Below are positions 1 to 9,314 of a DNA stretch of 35,235 nt, piece by piece (the stretch's first letter is position 1; the number at the start of each line of letters is the position of its first letter). The stretch is from NCBI GenBank assembly GCA_026394015.1, contig JAPKZA010000253.1:22605-57839 (forward strand), read 5' to 3'. Under the pieces are notes generated by a model. It ran no database searches. It saw only the letters and a program-made list of their open reading frames with translations, and was not told the origin of the DNA. Origin of the DNA: Acidobacteriota bacterium. GTDB lineage: Bacteria > Acidobacteriota > Terriglobia > Bryobacterales > Bryobacteraceae. The translations under genes were made by a program, and so were the position numbers.

Positions 1-1
1 C

Positions 2-130
2 CCCGGAGCCCGCGTCGTCTCCCACGATTACGGCATCCGCGGCTGGAACCCCATCGACGTCCAGGAAGTCTTCGTCCACAATCGTCGCCACAAAATTTAC
101 CTCTATCAAATCGGACCCAGAAAAAAATAG
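2..130 (+). CDS. C-terminal end of a SAM-dependent methyltransferase (partial)
   Basis: The window opens inside a reading frame that ends at TAG 128-130, leaving 42 residues. The fragment begins PGARVVSHDYGIRGW and ends in a strand-like segment (KIYLYQI). The pattern 'PG-x-RVVSH-[DE]' followed by a Trp and a terminal hydrophobic strand is typical of the last third of small class I methyltransferases found in Acidobacteriota and Proteobacteria. The SAM-binding motif lies outside the window, so the family call rests on this tail only. The next gene starts 23 bases downstream on the same strand. Confidence 0.5.
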   Translation, partial: PGARVVSHDYGIRGWNPIDVQEVFVHNRRHKIYLYQIGPRKK

Positions 131-153
131 TCGCTTCGCGGTAGCCTGAGAGA

Positions 154-1101
154 ATGTCCAAATTTGATGTAGTCGGTGTTGGCCTCAACGCGACCGACAC
201 CCTCCTGCTCGTCCCCAAGTTCCCTGCCTATGCCGGCAAAGAACCCTTTGTCGAAGAGATGTTTTCGCCTGGCGGTCAGGTTGCCAGTGCCATGGTCGCC
301 TGCGCCAAGCTCGGCCTCCGCGTCAAATACATCGGAACCATGGGCGACGACGAGCGCGGCCGCATCCAGTGGGACAGCCTCCTCGGCACAGGCATCAACC
401 TCGACGACGTCCAAGTCCGAAAAAATTGCGCCAACCAATCCGCCTACATCGTCATCGATCAATCCACCGGAGAACGCACCGTCCTCTGGCGCCGTCCTGA
501 TGGCCTGCGCCTCGAACCCGAAGAGATCCGTCCCGAAATGATCATCGGCGCCCGTCTCCTCCACATCGATGGCCACGACACCCCCGCCGTCGCCCGCGCC
601 GCCGAAATCGCCCGTGCTCACGGCATCCCCGTCACCGTCGACGTCGACACCGTCTACCATGGCTTCGATCGCGTCCTACCCAACATCGATTACCTCATCA
701 CCAGCTCTGAGTTCCCGCCCCAGTGGACCAACGAGCGCGACCCCTTCCGCGCCCTCATCATGATCCAGGAAGAGTTCGGCATGAAGGTCGCCGCCATGAC
801 CCTCGGAGCCTTCGGGGCCATCGCCCGCATGAACGGCGAATTCGTCTACTCCCCCGCCTTCGTCGTCGACTGCCTCGACACCACCGGCGCCGGTGACGTC
901 TTCCACGGTGCCTTCTGCTACTCCGTCCTCGAAGGCTACAGCCTCCGCGACTCCCTCGACTTCTCCAACGCCATGGCCGCCCTCAACTGCACCGAAATCG
1001 GAGCTCGCGGAGGCATAAAAGACGCCGCCGCCGCCCGCGCCCTCCTCGCCTCCGGCCAGCGCCGCAGCAAAAAGGACTTCGTCCAAAGAGCCTCCTCCTA
1101 A
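154..1101 (+). CDS. PfkB-family carbohydrate kinase
   Basis: A 315-residue sugar or nucleoside kinase of the ribokinase/PfkB fold, expected to phosphorylate a sugar hydroxyl with ATP in the cytoplasm. An N-terminal [11 protein letters not shown] segment and a [15 protein letters not shown] segment (about residues 40-54) form the sugar-binding part. The C-terminal signature [13 protein letters not shown] starts at residue 242, with the catalytic base Asp248 in GAGD. Length matches the family. The ATG at 154 follows a purine-rich gagaga. Substrate cannot be assigned; ribokinase-like and sulfofructose-kinase-like members look similar at this level. It is followed after 2 bases by the rhomboid gene, so the two are probably cotranscribed. 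Confidence 0.93.
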   Translation: MSKFDVVGVGLNATDTLLLVPKFPAYAGKEPFVEEMFSPGGQVASAMVACAKLGLRVKYIGTMGDDERGRIQWDSLLGTGINLDDVQVRKNCANQSAYIVIDQSTGERTVLWRRPDGLRLEPEEIRPEMIIGARLLHIDGHDTPAVARAAEIARAHGIPVTVDVDTVYHGFDRVLPNIDYLITSSEFPPQWTNERDPFRALIMIQEEFGMKVAAMTLGAFGAIARMNGEFVYSPAFVVDCLDTTGAGDVFHGAFCYSVLEGYSLRDSLDFSNAMAALNCTEIGARGGIKDAAAARALLASGQRRSKKDFVQRASS

Positions 1102-1103
1102 TC

Positions 1104-1772
1104 ATGATCCCCCTCCGCGACACCCAACCGAGCTACTCCTTCCCGCTGGTCACCATCAGCCTGATCGCGCTCAACGTGCTCGCGTTCCTCTACGAATTCT
1201 CCCTCGACGAATTCTCCCTCAACCATTTCCTGCTCGAATACGGCTTCGTCCCCCGCCACTTCCAGTGGGTCGATATCATCACCGGCATGTTCCTCCACGG
1301 CGGATGGATGCACCTCATCGGCAACATGTGGTTCCTCTGGATCTACGGCGACAACGTCGAAGACATCCTCGGCCACTTCAAATACCTCCTGTTCTATCTC
1401 CTCTGCGGGGTCGCCGCCACGCTCCTCCAATACCTGTTCACCCTGGACTCCCGCATCCCTACCATCGGCGCCAGCGGGGCCATCGCAGGCGTCATGGGGG
1501 CCTATCTCGTCAAGTTCCCCCACTCCAAGGTCCTCACCCTCGTCCCCATCATCATCTTCTTCACCACCATGGAAATCCCCGCCTGGCTCATCCTCGCCTA
1601 CTGGTTCGTCCTCCAGTTCTTCAGCGGCGTCGGCTCGGTCGGCCAATCTCATCTCAACCAAAGCGGTGTCGCCTGGTTCGCCCACATCGGCGGCTTCGTG
1701 GCCGGCATCCTGCTCATTCGCCTCCTCCGCCCCAAAGCACGTTACGGCTCCCGCCCAGACCTCGCATGGTGA
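1104..1772 (+). CDS. Rhomboid-family intramembrane serine protease
   Basis: A 222-residue polytopic membrane protein with about six hydrophobic segments. The rhomboid catalytic dyad is visible: Ser124 in GASGAIAG and His194 in AHIGGFVAG. The [23 protein letters not shown] block (from residue 65) matches the conserved loop and second transmembrane segment of bacterial rhomboids, including the GN-M-F-L pattern. These enzymes cleave transmembrane substrates inside the bilayer. The substrate is unknown. The ATG lies 2 bases after the PfkB stop, and the 3' end overlaps the glutaredoxin-like gene by 7 bases, indicating a polycistronic + strand unit. Confidence 0.95.
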   Translation: MIPLRDTQPSYSFPLVTISLIALNVLAFLYEFSLDEFSLNHFLLEYGFVPRHFQWVDIITGMFLHGGWMHLIGNMWFLWIYGDNVEDILGHFKYLLFYLLCGVAATLLQYLFTLDSRIPTIGASGAIAGVMGAYLVKFPHSKVLTLVPIIIFFTTMEIPAWLILAYWFVLQFFSGVGSVGQSHLNQSGVAWFAHIGGFVAGILLIRLLRPKARYGSRPDLAW

Positions 1773-2005
1773 CCATCCTCTTCTACACCCGCGCCGGCTG
1801 CCACCTCTGCGAAGTCGCCGAAAAAACCCTCCGCCAAGCCCAAGCCGAACTCCACTTCGCCGTCACCGTCATCGACATCGATTCCGACCCCGCCCTCCGC
1901 GCTCTCTCCAACGACGACATCCCCGTCACCCTCCTCCCCAACGGCCGTCGCTTCTGTAACTTCTTAGACACAAACGAACTTCGACGACAACACTCCCGCC
2001 TCTAA
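1766..2005 (+). CDS. Glutaredoxin-like small thiol protein (DUF836 type)
   Basis: A 79-residue protein beginning [15 protein letters not shown]. The Cys12-x-x-Cys15 pair after a first beta strand and before a helix, then a second strand (VTVIDIDSD) and a cis-Pro-like IPVT segment (about residues 53-56), reproduce the minimal thioredoxin fold of glutaredoxin-like proteins. The likely role is thiol-disulfide exchange in the cytoplasm; the partner is unknown. The frame is open far upstream, but the ATG at 1766 is chosen because homology begins there and it overlaps the rhomboid stop by 7 bases, as in translational coupling. Confidence 0.85.
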   Translation: MVTILFYTRAGCHLCEVAEKTLRQAQAELHFAVTVIDIDSDPALRALSNDDIPVTLLPNGRRFCNFLDTNELRRQHSRL

Positions 2006-2030
2006 TCGCATCCGTTCTCAATAGAACCTA

Positions 2031-3053
2031 ATGCGACCCGCCAACTTTCTCACGGCCTGGGGCAAAATTCTTCGCGGCCGAATCCCCTTACTCTCTATCG
2101 AGATCACCCGCGAATGCCCGCTGAGTTGCCCCGGCCGCTACGCCTATGGCGATAGCCACCTCGCCGACGGTGCCAAACTCGTCGATCTTACCGATTCAAA
2201 AGGCGACGAACTCGTCGCCAACATCCTCCGCCTCGTCGACCAGCACCAGCCCCTCCAGGTCTCCCTCGTCGGCGGCGAACCCATGATGAGGCATCGCGAA
2301 CTCGAACGCGTCCTCCCCATCCTCAGCCAACGCGGCATCTACACGATGATCGTTACCAGCGCCGTCATCCCCATCCCCCCCGCCTGGACCAAGCTCCCCT
2401 TCGTCACCGTTGCCGTCTCCGTTGACGGTCTGGCGAAGGATCACGACATCCGCCGCAAACCCGCCACCTACGAACGCATCCTCAAGAACATAACCGACTC
2501 GCGCGTGAACATCCACTGGACCGTCGTCAACCAGCACAGGCAACAGCCCGGCTACCTCGACGAGTACGTCGCCTTCTGGAACGCCCGCCCCGAGGTCAAC
2601 AAAATCTGGCTCAGCGTTTATACCCCCCAACGCGGCGAAGTCAGCCCCGAAATCCTACCCCCCGCCAGCCGCGTCAGCCTTGTTGAGCAAATCCCCGCCC
2701 TCTCCCGCCGCTACCCCAAACTCCTCGTCCCCGACGGCATGGCCAAAGCCTTCCTCGCCCCGCCCTCCAGCCCCGCCGACTGCATCTTCTCCCGCATGTC
2801 CGCCAACTACACCGCCGACTTCAAAACCCAGGTCGAACCCTGCGTCTTCGGCGGAGACCCCGACTGCAGCCAGTGCGGATGTTCCATGTCCGCCGCCCTT
2901 CACTGGGTCGGCGGAATCAAAGCCCTCGGCCCCCTCCGCATCAAACACCTCGTCCGCGGCTCCATGGCCGTCGGCTCCCTCGTTAATTCCATCGCCCGCT
3001 GGGAACAGAAGCCCCCTGTCCCCACGGACCTCGTCCAAATCAAACAGCCCTAG
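2031..3053 (+). CDS. Radical SAM family protein with an altered CxxxCxxC motif
   Basis: A 340-residue protein with the layout of a radical SAM enzyme: the cluster motif early (residues 29-36), a GGEP SAM-binding motif at 81-84, a VAVSVDG strand near 127-133, and a C-terminal cysteine group (Cys251, 271, 279, 282, 284) that could hold an auxiliary Fe-S cluster or zinc. The cluster motif reads C29-PLS-C33-PG-R36. The third cysteine, needed to ligate the [4Fe-4S] cluster, is Arg encoded by CGC at 2136-2138, one base from TGC. As written, the protein should not assemble a normal radical SAM cluster. No product can be named. The 3' end overlaps the convergent MFS gene by 4 bases. Confidence 0.85.
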   Translation: MRPANFLTAWGKILRGRIPLLSIEITRECPLSCPGRYAYGDSHLADGAKLVDLTDSKGDELVANILRLVDQHQPLQVSLVGGEPMMRHRELERVLPILSQRGIYTMIVTSAVIPIPPAWTKLPFVTVAVSVDGLAKDHDIRRKPATYERILKNITDSRVNIHWTVVNQHRQQPGYLDEYVAFWNARPEVNKIWLSVYTPQRGEVSPEILPPASRVSLVEQIPALSRRYPKLLVPDGMAKAFLAPPSSPADCIFSRMSANYTADFKTQVEPCVFGGDPDCSQCGCSMSAALHWVGGIKALGPLRIKHLVRGSMAVGSLVNSIARWEQKPPVPTDLVQIKQP

Positions 3054-4345
3054 CTCTCATTCTCCAGCGGAGTCACCGGATCAATAAACGGCCAAGTCAA
3101 CATCCCCAGCACGTAAACCCCCGCCATTATCGAGATGAACAGGTTCCAATCGTTGTTCGTGTTACGAAGGATCAGCCCCCCCATCACCGGAGCCACAAAC
3201 CCGGCGATATTGCCCATCATGTTCATCGATCCCGACAACGTCCCGGCGTACTTCCCACCCACGTCCATGCAAGCGCCCCACGCGTTCGGCATCACCAAGT
3301 CGTTGCAGAAGCTCGACAGCCCCAGCCCTACCATCGCCCACAGCGGATCCTTTACCTGAATCGCGATAAACATCATCACCGCCGCCCCGCCGAAGCCAAA
3401 CGTCGAAATCGTCCGCCGCGACTTGCCGATGTTGTTCCACCGCTTCGATAGCTTCGTCGAAAGGAACCCGCACGTCAAAGACCCCACGCCGCCCAGAAAC
3501 AGCGGCAGAATCGCGTAGTAACCGCTCGTCATCCGGTCCACGCCGTGATACTCCTGCAAGTACGTCGGCAGCCACGTCGGGTAAAAATACCAGGGGAAGC
3601 TCAACAGGAAATACTGCAACCACAGCAGCCAAACACTCTTCGAACTCAGCATCTTCCCCCACGGCACATCGCCATGGCCGGACGAAGGGTGCGCCGTCGC
3701 CGCAATCAACTTCCGCTCCGCCGCGTTCACTTCCGGATGCTCCTGCGGGTTGTCCCGGAACCAGCGGTAGAAGAAAATCGCCCACACGCTCCCCACCAAC
3801 CCAAACAACGTAAACGCCATCCGCCAATCCATCACCTTAAAAATCCAGTTCACGAGGGGCGGCGTAAACGCCCCGCCCCACCGCGCCGCCATCCAAAGAA
3901 TTCCTTGTGCCCGCACCCGCTCTTCCAGCGGCAGCCAAGTCGAAAATGCCTTCGTGATGTTCGGGAAACAACCCGCTTCGCCCGCCCCAAACAAGAACCG
4001 CGTCGCCAGCATCGACCAGTAGTTGAACATCCATCCCGTCGCCGCCGTAAAGAAGCTCCACCAAACCACGATCCGCATCAATACCTTCCGCGGACCCATC
4101 CAGTCGCCCAACCACCCGCCCGGAATCTCAAACAGCGCGTAGGCCACCGCAAACGCCCCAAACACGTATCCCATCTGAGCCTTGTCCAAACCCAGGTCTT
4201 TCGATATCTCGGGCGCGGCCATCGATATGCAAACACGGTCGATATAAGCCAGAATCGCCAGCGTTACCGCAAACCAGATCACCTTCCGTCTGGCGTTGCT
4301 CGCGGGCATCGCGGTTTCCCGCGGAGTTTGTGTTGTGGGTTGCAT
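3050..4345 (-). CDS. MFS transporter, anion:cation symporter (ACS) type
   Basis: A 431-residue integral membrane protein with about twelve hydrophobic segments and the ACS-type signature between helices 2 and 3 (GGWLGDWMGPRKVL, a variant of the MFS G-x-x-x-D-R/K motif). ACS members import hexuronates, glucarate, phthalate or other organic anions with a cation; the substrate here is not determinable. I start at the ATG at 4345, with GAGG about 10 bases upstream, rather than the TTG one codon earlier. A second ATG 12 codons in is also possible. The leader on this strand carries a weak 5-bp hairpin (4376-4380 with 4388-4392). It converges on the radical SAM gene. Confidence 0.9.
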   Translation of the reverse strand: MQPTTQTPRETAMPASNARRKVIWFAVTLAILAYIDRVCISMAAPEISKDLGLDKAQMGYVFGAFAVAYALFEIPGGWLGDWMGPRKVLMRIVVWWSFFTAATGWMFNYWSMLATRFLFGAGEAGCFPNITKAFSTWLPLEERVRAQGILWMAARWGGAFTPPLVNWIFKVMDWRMAFTLFGLVGSVWAIFFYRWFRDNPQEHPEVNAAERKLIAATAHPSSGHGDVPWGKMLSSKSVWLLWLQYFLLSFPWYFYPTWLPTYLQEYHGVDRMTSGYYAILPLFLGGVGSLTCGFLSTKLSKRWNNIGKSRRTISTFGFGGAAVMMFIAIQVKDPLWAMVGLGLSSFCNDLVMPNAWGACMDVGGKYAGTLSGSMNMMGNIAGFVAPVMGGLILRNTNNDWNLFISIMAGVYVLGMLTWPFIDPVTPLENES

Positions 4346-4477
4346 CAATAGCGCCTCAGTTCCTTAATCTCCCCCCTCGCAAAACAAGCGAGAGAAGAAC
4401 CAGCAGACAAGAGCACAATCTTATCAGTGATCCGGGTAGCTTTTTTAGCAAAAGCAGTTTATAACCAATAGGTAGGT

Positions 4478-4810
4478 ATGGCAGCGCGAAGTTCTCGAGC
4501 AGTACAAGTGTATAAGCGGTTCGGCCTCGTCTTGGTTCTAACGGTTTTCGGCGTATACGCGGCGGTGAATCTCACCGGACCGCAAGGCGTCTCCGCGCTC
4601 TTCGGCAAGTGGAACGAGCTCGAAAGAATCCAACACGAAAACGCCGCCCTCGCCGGCAAACTCGAAGAACGCAAAGATAAGCTCCGCATTCTCAAAGAAA
4701 GCGCCGTCCAGCAGGAACTCGAAATCCGTCGCAAGTTGAAACGCCTCAAAAAAGGCGAAACCATCTACGACGTCCCCGACCCCGAGCCCTTACCCGAACT
4801 GAAAAAGTAG
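4478..4810 (+). CDS. FtsB/DivIC-like septum formation initiator protein
   Basis: A 110-residue bitopic membrane protein: a short basic N-terminus, one transmembrane helix at about residues 15-33, then a charged heptad-rich coiled coil at about 48-93, ending with the L-K-K-G-E-x-I-Y-D motif characteristic of the FtsB/DivIC family. Such proteins bridge FtsL and FtsQ in the divisome. The acidic/proline tail (DVPDPEPLPELKK) is short, as in other members. It stands alone between two minus-strand genes. A TTTATAA at 4456-4462, upstream of the ATG, may be its -10. The start follows an ataggtaggt purine stretch. Confidence 0.75.
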   Translation: MAARSSRAVQVYKRFGLVLVLTVFGVYAAVNLTGPQGVSALFGKWNELERIQHENAALAGKLEERKDKLRILKESAVQQELEIRRKLKRLKKGETIYDVPDPEPLPELKK

Positions 4811-4811
4811 C

Positions 4812-6170
4812 CTAGTTCGTCAACTGCCGCCAGGCGTCGTCAAACAGCGCCTGCGCCGCCTCCGCCGTCCGTGCCTCCACCGCCAACCGCAGCAGCGGCT
4901 CCGTGTTCGAACTCCGTACATGCAGCCAGCGGTCCGCCCAGCTCAGCTTTAACCCATCCATCCGGTTCGTCTCCGCATCCGGAAAACCCTCTTCCAGACT
5001 CTGCATCAGAGTCCCCAACCGCCCGTGCTCAAACGCCACCTTCCCGCTCAATCGCGTATACCGCGGCAACTCCGCCACCAACTGCGACACCGTCTTCCCT
5101 GTCTCCGCCATCAAATCCAGCACCAGCGCCATCGCCGTATAGCTATCCCGACACAAATGCACCGCCGGATAGATAATCCCCCCCGACGAACCCTCCCCCC
5201 CGATCGCCGCTCCCACCGCCTGCATCATCTCCACCACGTTCGCCGCCCCCACCGGCGTCCGATAAACCTTCCGCCCATGCGCCATCGCAATGTCATCAAT
5301 CGCCGCCGATGTCGTCAAGTTCACGACCACATCCCCCGGCGTAAACGCCAGCGCCCGATGCACCGCCAACGCCAGCACATCGTCGTTGTCGAGCACCCGC
5401 CCCGTCTCATCGCACACCGCCAACCGGTCCCCGTCCGGGTCCTGCCCAAACCCCACGTCGGACCCGCTCCGCCGCACCAGCTCCGCCAACTCCGTCAACG
5501 TGTCCGGCCGCGGCTCCGCAATCCGCGGAAACACCTTCGTCGGGTCCACCGAAATCGCCTCCAACTGCGTCCCTAAAACGCCCTGCAAAAAACGAACCGA
5601 CAGCTCCGACCCCGCCCCGTTCACCCCATCCAAAGCCACCCGAAATCGCCGCCGCCGAATCGCGTCCGCATCCACCTTGCTCAACACCCGCGCCAGATGC
5701 AGCGCCGGCGCCGTCGTCAAATCCTGTCTTACCCCCCGAATCTCGTCGTTCCCCGCCCGCGCGAAATCGCTCTGATGAAACAGGTCCAGCAACTCGGTCC
5801 GCTCGTACTGGTTAAAAAACTGCCCCTCCCGGTTGAACAACTTCAGCGCGTTGTACTCCGGCGGATTGTGCGACGCCGTCAACGCCATCCCTCCCCGCGC
5901 CCGCGTATGCGCAATGTAAATCTGAATCGTCGGCGTCGGAATCACCCCCAGATCAATCACCTCGCACCCCGCCGCCAACAACCCGCAGTTCACCGCATGC
6001 GTCAACATCTCCCCCGACGTCCGCGTATCCCGCCCAATCACCACCCGGCCTTTCCCCACATACGTCCCAAACGCCTGCGCATAACTCGCCCCCAGCGCCG
6101 GCGTCAAAAACCCGCCAATCACCCCCCGCACCCCCGAAACCCCCACCTTCAGCAAATGTTGACGCGCCAT
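4812..6170 (-). CDS. Phosphoglucosamine mutase / phosphomannomutase family protein
   Basis: A complete 452-residue alpha-D-phosphohexomutase, interconverting sugar 1- and 6-phosphates in the cytoplasm for nucleotide-sugar synthesis. All four active-site elements are present: phosphoserine loop TASHNPPEYNALK with Ser100, metal loop DPDGDR at 244-249, sugar-binding loop GGEGSSGG at 324-331, and phosphate-binding loop RSSNTEP at 419-425. The loop composition (GEGSSGG, ASHNP) resembles bacterial GlmM-like enzymes, but I would not separate GlmM from ManB activity by eye. Its ATG overlaps the stop of the disrupted paralogue upstream by one base (TAATG), so translation was probably coupled to it. 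Confidence 0.92.
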   Translation of the reverse strand: MARQHLLKVGVSGVRGVIGGFLTPALGASYAQAFGTYVGKGRVVIGRDTRTSGEMLTHAVNCGLLAAGCEVIDLGVIPTPTIQIYIAHTRARGGMALTASHNPPEYNALKLFNREGQFFNQYERTELLDLFHQSDFARAGNDEIRGVRQDLTTAPALHLARVLSKVDADAIRRRRFRVALDGVNGAGSELSVRFLQGVLGTQLEAISVDPTKVFPRIAEPRPDTLTELAELVRRSGSDVGFGQDPDGDRLAVCDETGRVLDNDDVLALAVHRALAFTPGDVVVNLTTSAAIDDIAMAHGRKVYRTPVGAANVVEMMQAVGAAIGGEGSSGGIIYPAVHLCRDSYTAMALVLDLMAETGKTVSQLVAELPRYTRLSGKVAFEHGRLGTLMQSLEEGFPDAETNRMDGLKLSWADRWLHVRSSNTEPLLRLAVEARTAEAAQALFDDAWRQLTN

Positions 6171-7481
6171 TAGTTCAAGCTCCTTACCCGCTCCAGCAAG
6201 CTCTCAAACAGCTCCCGCGGTTCCGCCCCTCGCTGCTCCGCAATCACCCGAATAATCGGCTCCGTCTGGCTCACCCGGACATGGAACCAACGGTCCGGCC
6301 ACGAAACCCGCAGCCCGTCGCTCCGGTCCATCTGCCCATCCGGATACAGCCCCTGCAACTCAATCAGCAGCGCTGGAATATTCGAACTCGTCAGCGGAAT
6401 CTCGGCCTTCAGAATCTGGTGTCGCGGATAACCCGCCAAAATCTCGCTCACAGATTGCCCCCGCTGCCGCATCATCGTCAGAATCGCCAACATGCTCGCA
6501 ATCCCGTCGTAAACAAACCGGAACTGCGGCATCATCACCGCCCCCATCAATCGCCGCCTGCCGCCCCACCGGCACCCGCAACACCCGCCCCCCATGCCGC
6601 GCCACCACGTCCTCTAACAGCGCAGTACTCGACAAATTCGCAATCACCAACTTCCCCGCGCTCAACGGCAGCAAATGGTCCGCCAGCATCGGCAAAATCA
6701 GCTCCTCGCTGATCCCCCGCCCCTGCTCGTCCGCCAGCGCCACCCGGTCCGCGTCCATGTCAAACAGAAACCCCGCATCCGCCCCCAGCGGCTTCATCAA
6801 CGGCCCCAACTGCAACTCCACAATGCTCGCGCTCGTATTCGGCGTATGCGCCACCGTCCGCCCATCCACCCGTTCATTGATCAGAATGAAGCCACACCCA
6901 AACCGCTCATTCATCCGCCGCAAAATCAACGCGCTCGTCCCGTTGCAGCAATCCACCACCACCTTCAGCGGCCGCAACGACTCCAAATCAAACACCCGTG
7001 CAATTTCGTCCAGATACGCATCAATCGCCGTATCCACCACCTTCAATTTCCCCAACCGGTTCCATTCCTCATACCGGAACCGCCGCAGGTGGTAGATGTC
7101 CAGCAACTCCCCCGCCTCCGCCGTATTCAGATAGATCCCGCTCGGCCCAAAGAACCGCAGCGCATTCCAATCAATCGTGTTGTGCGACGCGCTAATCGCA
7201 ATGCCCCCCGCCGCGTCCAACCGCTGAATCGCGTGCTGCACCACCGGCGTCGACACCACCCCCAAATCGATCACGTCGTGCCCGCAACCCAGCAGCGACG
7301 CCACCACCCCTTCCCGAATCATGTTCCCGCTCAACCGCGGATCCCGACCCAGCACCACCGGTCGCCCCGGCTCCAAAAACGTCCCAAACGCCGCGGCAAA
7401 ATCCATCACATGGGTCGCCGTCAGCCCCTTCCCCACGATGCCGCGCAGACCAACGTGAGAGATCCGAAGTGCGCTATTCAC
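6170..7481 (-). pseudogene. Second phosphohexomutase, disrupted by an out-of-frame deletion
   Basis: Two overlapping frames together make one phosphohexomutase. The 5' part (GTG start at 7481) has the phosphoserine loop ASHNTIDWNALR, a metal loop DMDADR (Ala for the usual Gly), and runs to RVPVGRQAAID. The 3' part resumes at GAVMMPQF in another frame, contains RVSQTEP, and stops at 6170. Compared with the intact paralogue downstream, about 15 residues including the GGEG sugar-binding loop are missing at the junction (near 6550). A deletion of about 44 bases would explain both the missing loop and the frame change. The product cannot be a normal mutase. The start overlaps the upstream stop as GTGA. 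Confidence 0.85.
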
Positions 7482-8173
7482 TCGCCTACCAGTCTAATCT
7501 TCCCAAACGCTTCCGGCACGTGGTTGTTCAAAATCCCCGTCTTCTGCCAAACAATGTAGTTCCGCTTCGGCCCCGGACCCTGAATCCGAAATAGATTCAC
7601 CCGCATCTCGTTCCCCGCCTTCGCCGGCCGACTATCGAACGAAGCAATCGGAATCTTAAACTCGCCGTACCAAATCTTCTTGTCCCGATCCAGCCGAGCC
7701 TTCACCGTGAACCCGGAATTCCAATCCGCCCCGGCATTCGGCAGCGGCTTCTTCCGATCAATGTCCAAATCGATATACTCCCCCAACGGCGAAATCTGAT
7801 ACTCCCGATACTTCCAAATCGATTCAAAATCCGCCCCGATGAAAATCTCCGCCACGTCGTGGTCCCAAAGCTTCATCGTCTCTGCATTCGTCACCGGAGC
7901 CGAGTTCAAATGCAGCTCCTCAAACGGGCAGCTGAACAAAAAGTAGATATGGTCTTTCGTCCACCGAGACCGGATCTCCGTCCGATGCTTAGGCACCGGC
8001 TTGCCCCAGTGGTCACCCTCCGCCACCGCCGGAGCGATCTTCTTCCACTGCCCCACGCTCGGATCCGCCGACAAAGCGAACTCGCTCTTCGAGAACGTGC
8101 TCGTCATCAAGCCGCCATCGGCCGCCATCGCCGCCGACGCCAGCAGCAACCCCATCATTAGATTCGTTTTCAT
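7478..8173 (-). CDS. Secreted CBM9-like carbohydrate-binding family 9 protein
   Basis: A 231-residue protein with a clear signal peptide (MKTNLMMGLLLASAAMA, cleavage near residue 18). The remainder is a single beta-sandwich like the CBM9-like domain of Acidobacteriota and Bacteroidota, with W-K-K, SRWTKDHIYFLFSC, the D-V-A-E-IFI-GAD block and the EF-KIPIASF strand. Such domains bind sugars at the cell surface or in the periplasm; no catalytic module is attached. The ATG at 8173 overlaps the aminotransferase stop (ATGA), and its own stop overlaps the next GTG (GTGA), placing it inside a tightly coupled four-gene chain for sugar metabolism. Confidence 0.85.
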   Translation of the reverse strand: MKTNLMMGLLLASAAMAADGGLMTSTFSKSEFALSADPSVGQWKKIAPAVAEGDHWGKPVPKHRTEIRSRWTKDHIYFLFSCPFEELHLNSAPVTNAETMKLWDHDVAEIFIGADFESIWKYREYQISPLGEYIDLDIDRKKPLPNAGADWNSGFTVKARLDRDKKIWYGEFKIPIASFDSRPAKAGNEMRVNLFRIQGPGPKRNYIVWQKTGILNNHVPEAFGKIRLVGE

Positions 8174-9297
8174 TTGGATTCTCCCTGTAGTGTACGGCCT
8201 CGAACCACATCCGCAATGCGGGCCGTCATCGCCTCATCTCCCATCAACAACCGAAACGGCAGCCAAAACGCGTCCCGCACGCAAGCCTCGGCGTTCGGAC
8301 ACGGCAACACCCTGTGCGGCAACCCGCCCACATACATCGGGTTCTGATAAAGCGTGTGCGGATAAAACGGCGTCACCGGAATCCCACTCGCCTGCAGCCT
8401 CGCGCAAAACTCGTCCCGCGTCTCTCCAAGCTCTGCCGCGTCAATCCGCCCCAACAGCAGATACCAAGGGTTCCGATTCACCGCCGCCGGAACCTCCTGC
8501 CATCGAATTCCCGGCAGCCCTACCAAAATCGGCGAATTCCGCATCCGCCGTTCAATCTGCTCGTCCAGCCGTTCCAACTGCGCTAACAGAACCGCCGCAT
8601 GCAACGCCGACATCCGATAGTTATTCCCCGCCTCAAAATGGTGAAAGAACGAGTACCCCGGCCGCCGCCCCTGGTTCATAAAACTCCGCATCCGCTCGGC
8701 AAACGCGGCGTCATTCGTCGACACGATTCCCCCCTCCCCCGCCGTCATCACCTTGCCGTTTTGAAAGGAAAAGCTACTCGCCAGCCCAAACGAACCCGCC
8801 CGTTTCCCCTTCCACTCCGCCCCGTGCGCATGCGCCGCATCTTCCAGCAGCATCACCCCCGTCTCCGCCGCCAAAGCCATCAAAGCATCCATATCCGCCA
8901 ACGGCCCCCCGAAGTGGACCGCCATAATCGCCTTCGTCTTCGCCGTCACCGCCCGCCGAGCCTGCTCCGGGTCCATGTTGAACGAGTACGGTTCGATATC
9001 CACAAACACCGGCACCGCCCCCACCCGCGACACCGCCGAGGCCGTCGAAACGAACGAGACCGCCGGTACAATCACCTCATCGCCCGGCCCGATCCCCGCG
9101 GCCACCAGCATCATCTCCAACGTCACCGTCCCATTCACCGCCGCCACCCCATGCGCGCAATGCTGATAGGCAGCAAACTTCTGTTCAAACTCCCCGATCA
9201 TCGGGTTGAAGCCACCCCACTGCGGGCTCGCCAAAACTTGATCCAGCAGCTCGCGTTCTCGATCGGTCGACACGGGCCAGGACGGAAGATCTCTCAT
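8170..9297 (-). CDS. DegT/DnrJ/EryC1/StrS family aminotransferase
   Basis: A 375-residue fold-type I PLP enzyme of the sugar aminotransferase family, which transfers an amino group to keto-sugars bound to nucleotides. The PLP lysine is Lys182 in SFQNGKVMTAGEGG; Asp153 in LEDAAHAHGA would contact the pyridine nitrogen; the SFVSTASAV and N-G-T segments fit the cofactor phosphate site. Length is usual. It is the first gene of the minus-strand chain down to 4812. The divergent small gene begins 17 bases upstream, so the promoters of both must lie in or beyond the coding starts. The exact substrate cannot be told from sequence. Confidence 0.93.
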   Translation of the reverse strand: MRDLPSWPVSTDRERELLDQVLASPQWGGFNPMIGEFEQKFAAYQHCAHGVAAVNGTVTLEMMLVAAGIGPGDEVIVPAVSFVSTASAVSRVGAVPVFVDIEPYSFNMDPEQARRAVTAKTKAIMAVHFGGPLADMDALMALAAETGVMLLEDAAHAHGAEWKGKRAGSFGLASSFSFQNGKVMTAGEGGIVSTNDAAFAERMRSFMNQGRRPGYSFFHHFEAGNNYRMSALHAAVLLAQLERLDEQIERRMRNSPILVGLPGIRWQEVPAAVNRNPWYLLLGRIDAAELGETRDEFCARLQASGIPVTPFYPHTLYQNPMYVGGLPHRVLPCPNAEACVRDAFWLPFRLLMGDEAMTARIADVVRGRTLQGESK

Positions 9298-9314
9298 CCC
9301 TCTAGAGTAAAGGA

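Noticed and set aside
106-660. Gly/Asp-rich minus-strand frame opposite the PfkB kinase
   Set aside because: Typical mirror of a high-GC coding strand; no start signal or domain.
1265-1765. Open frame extending the glutaredoxin-like gene upstream
   Set aside because: This part overlaps the rhomboid gene in another frame and is Arg/Pro/His-rich shadow sequence.
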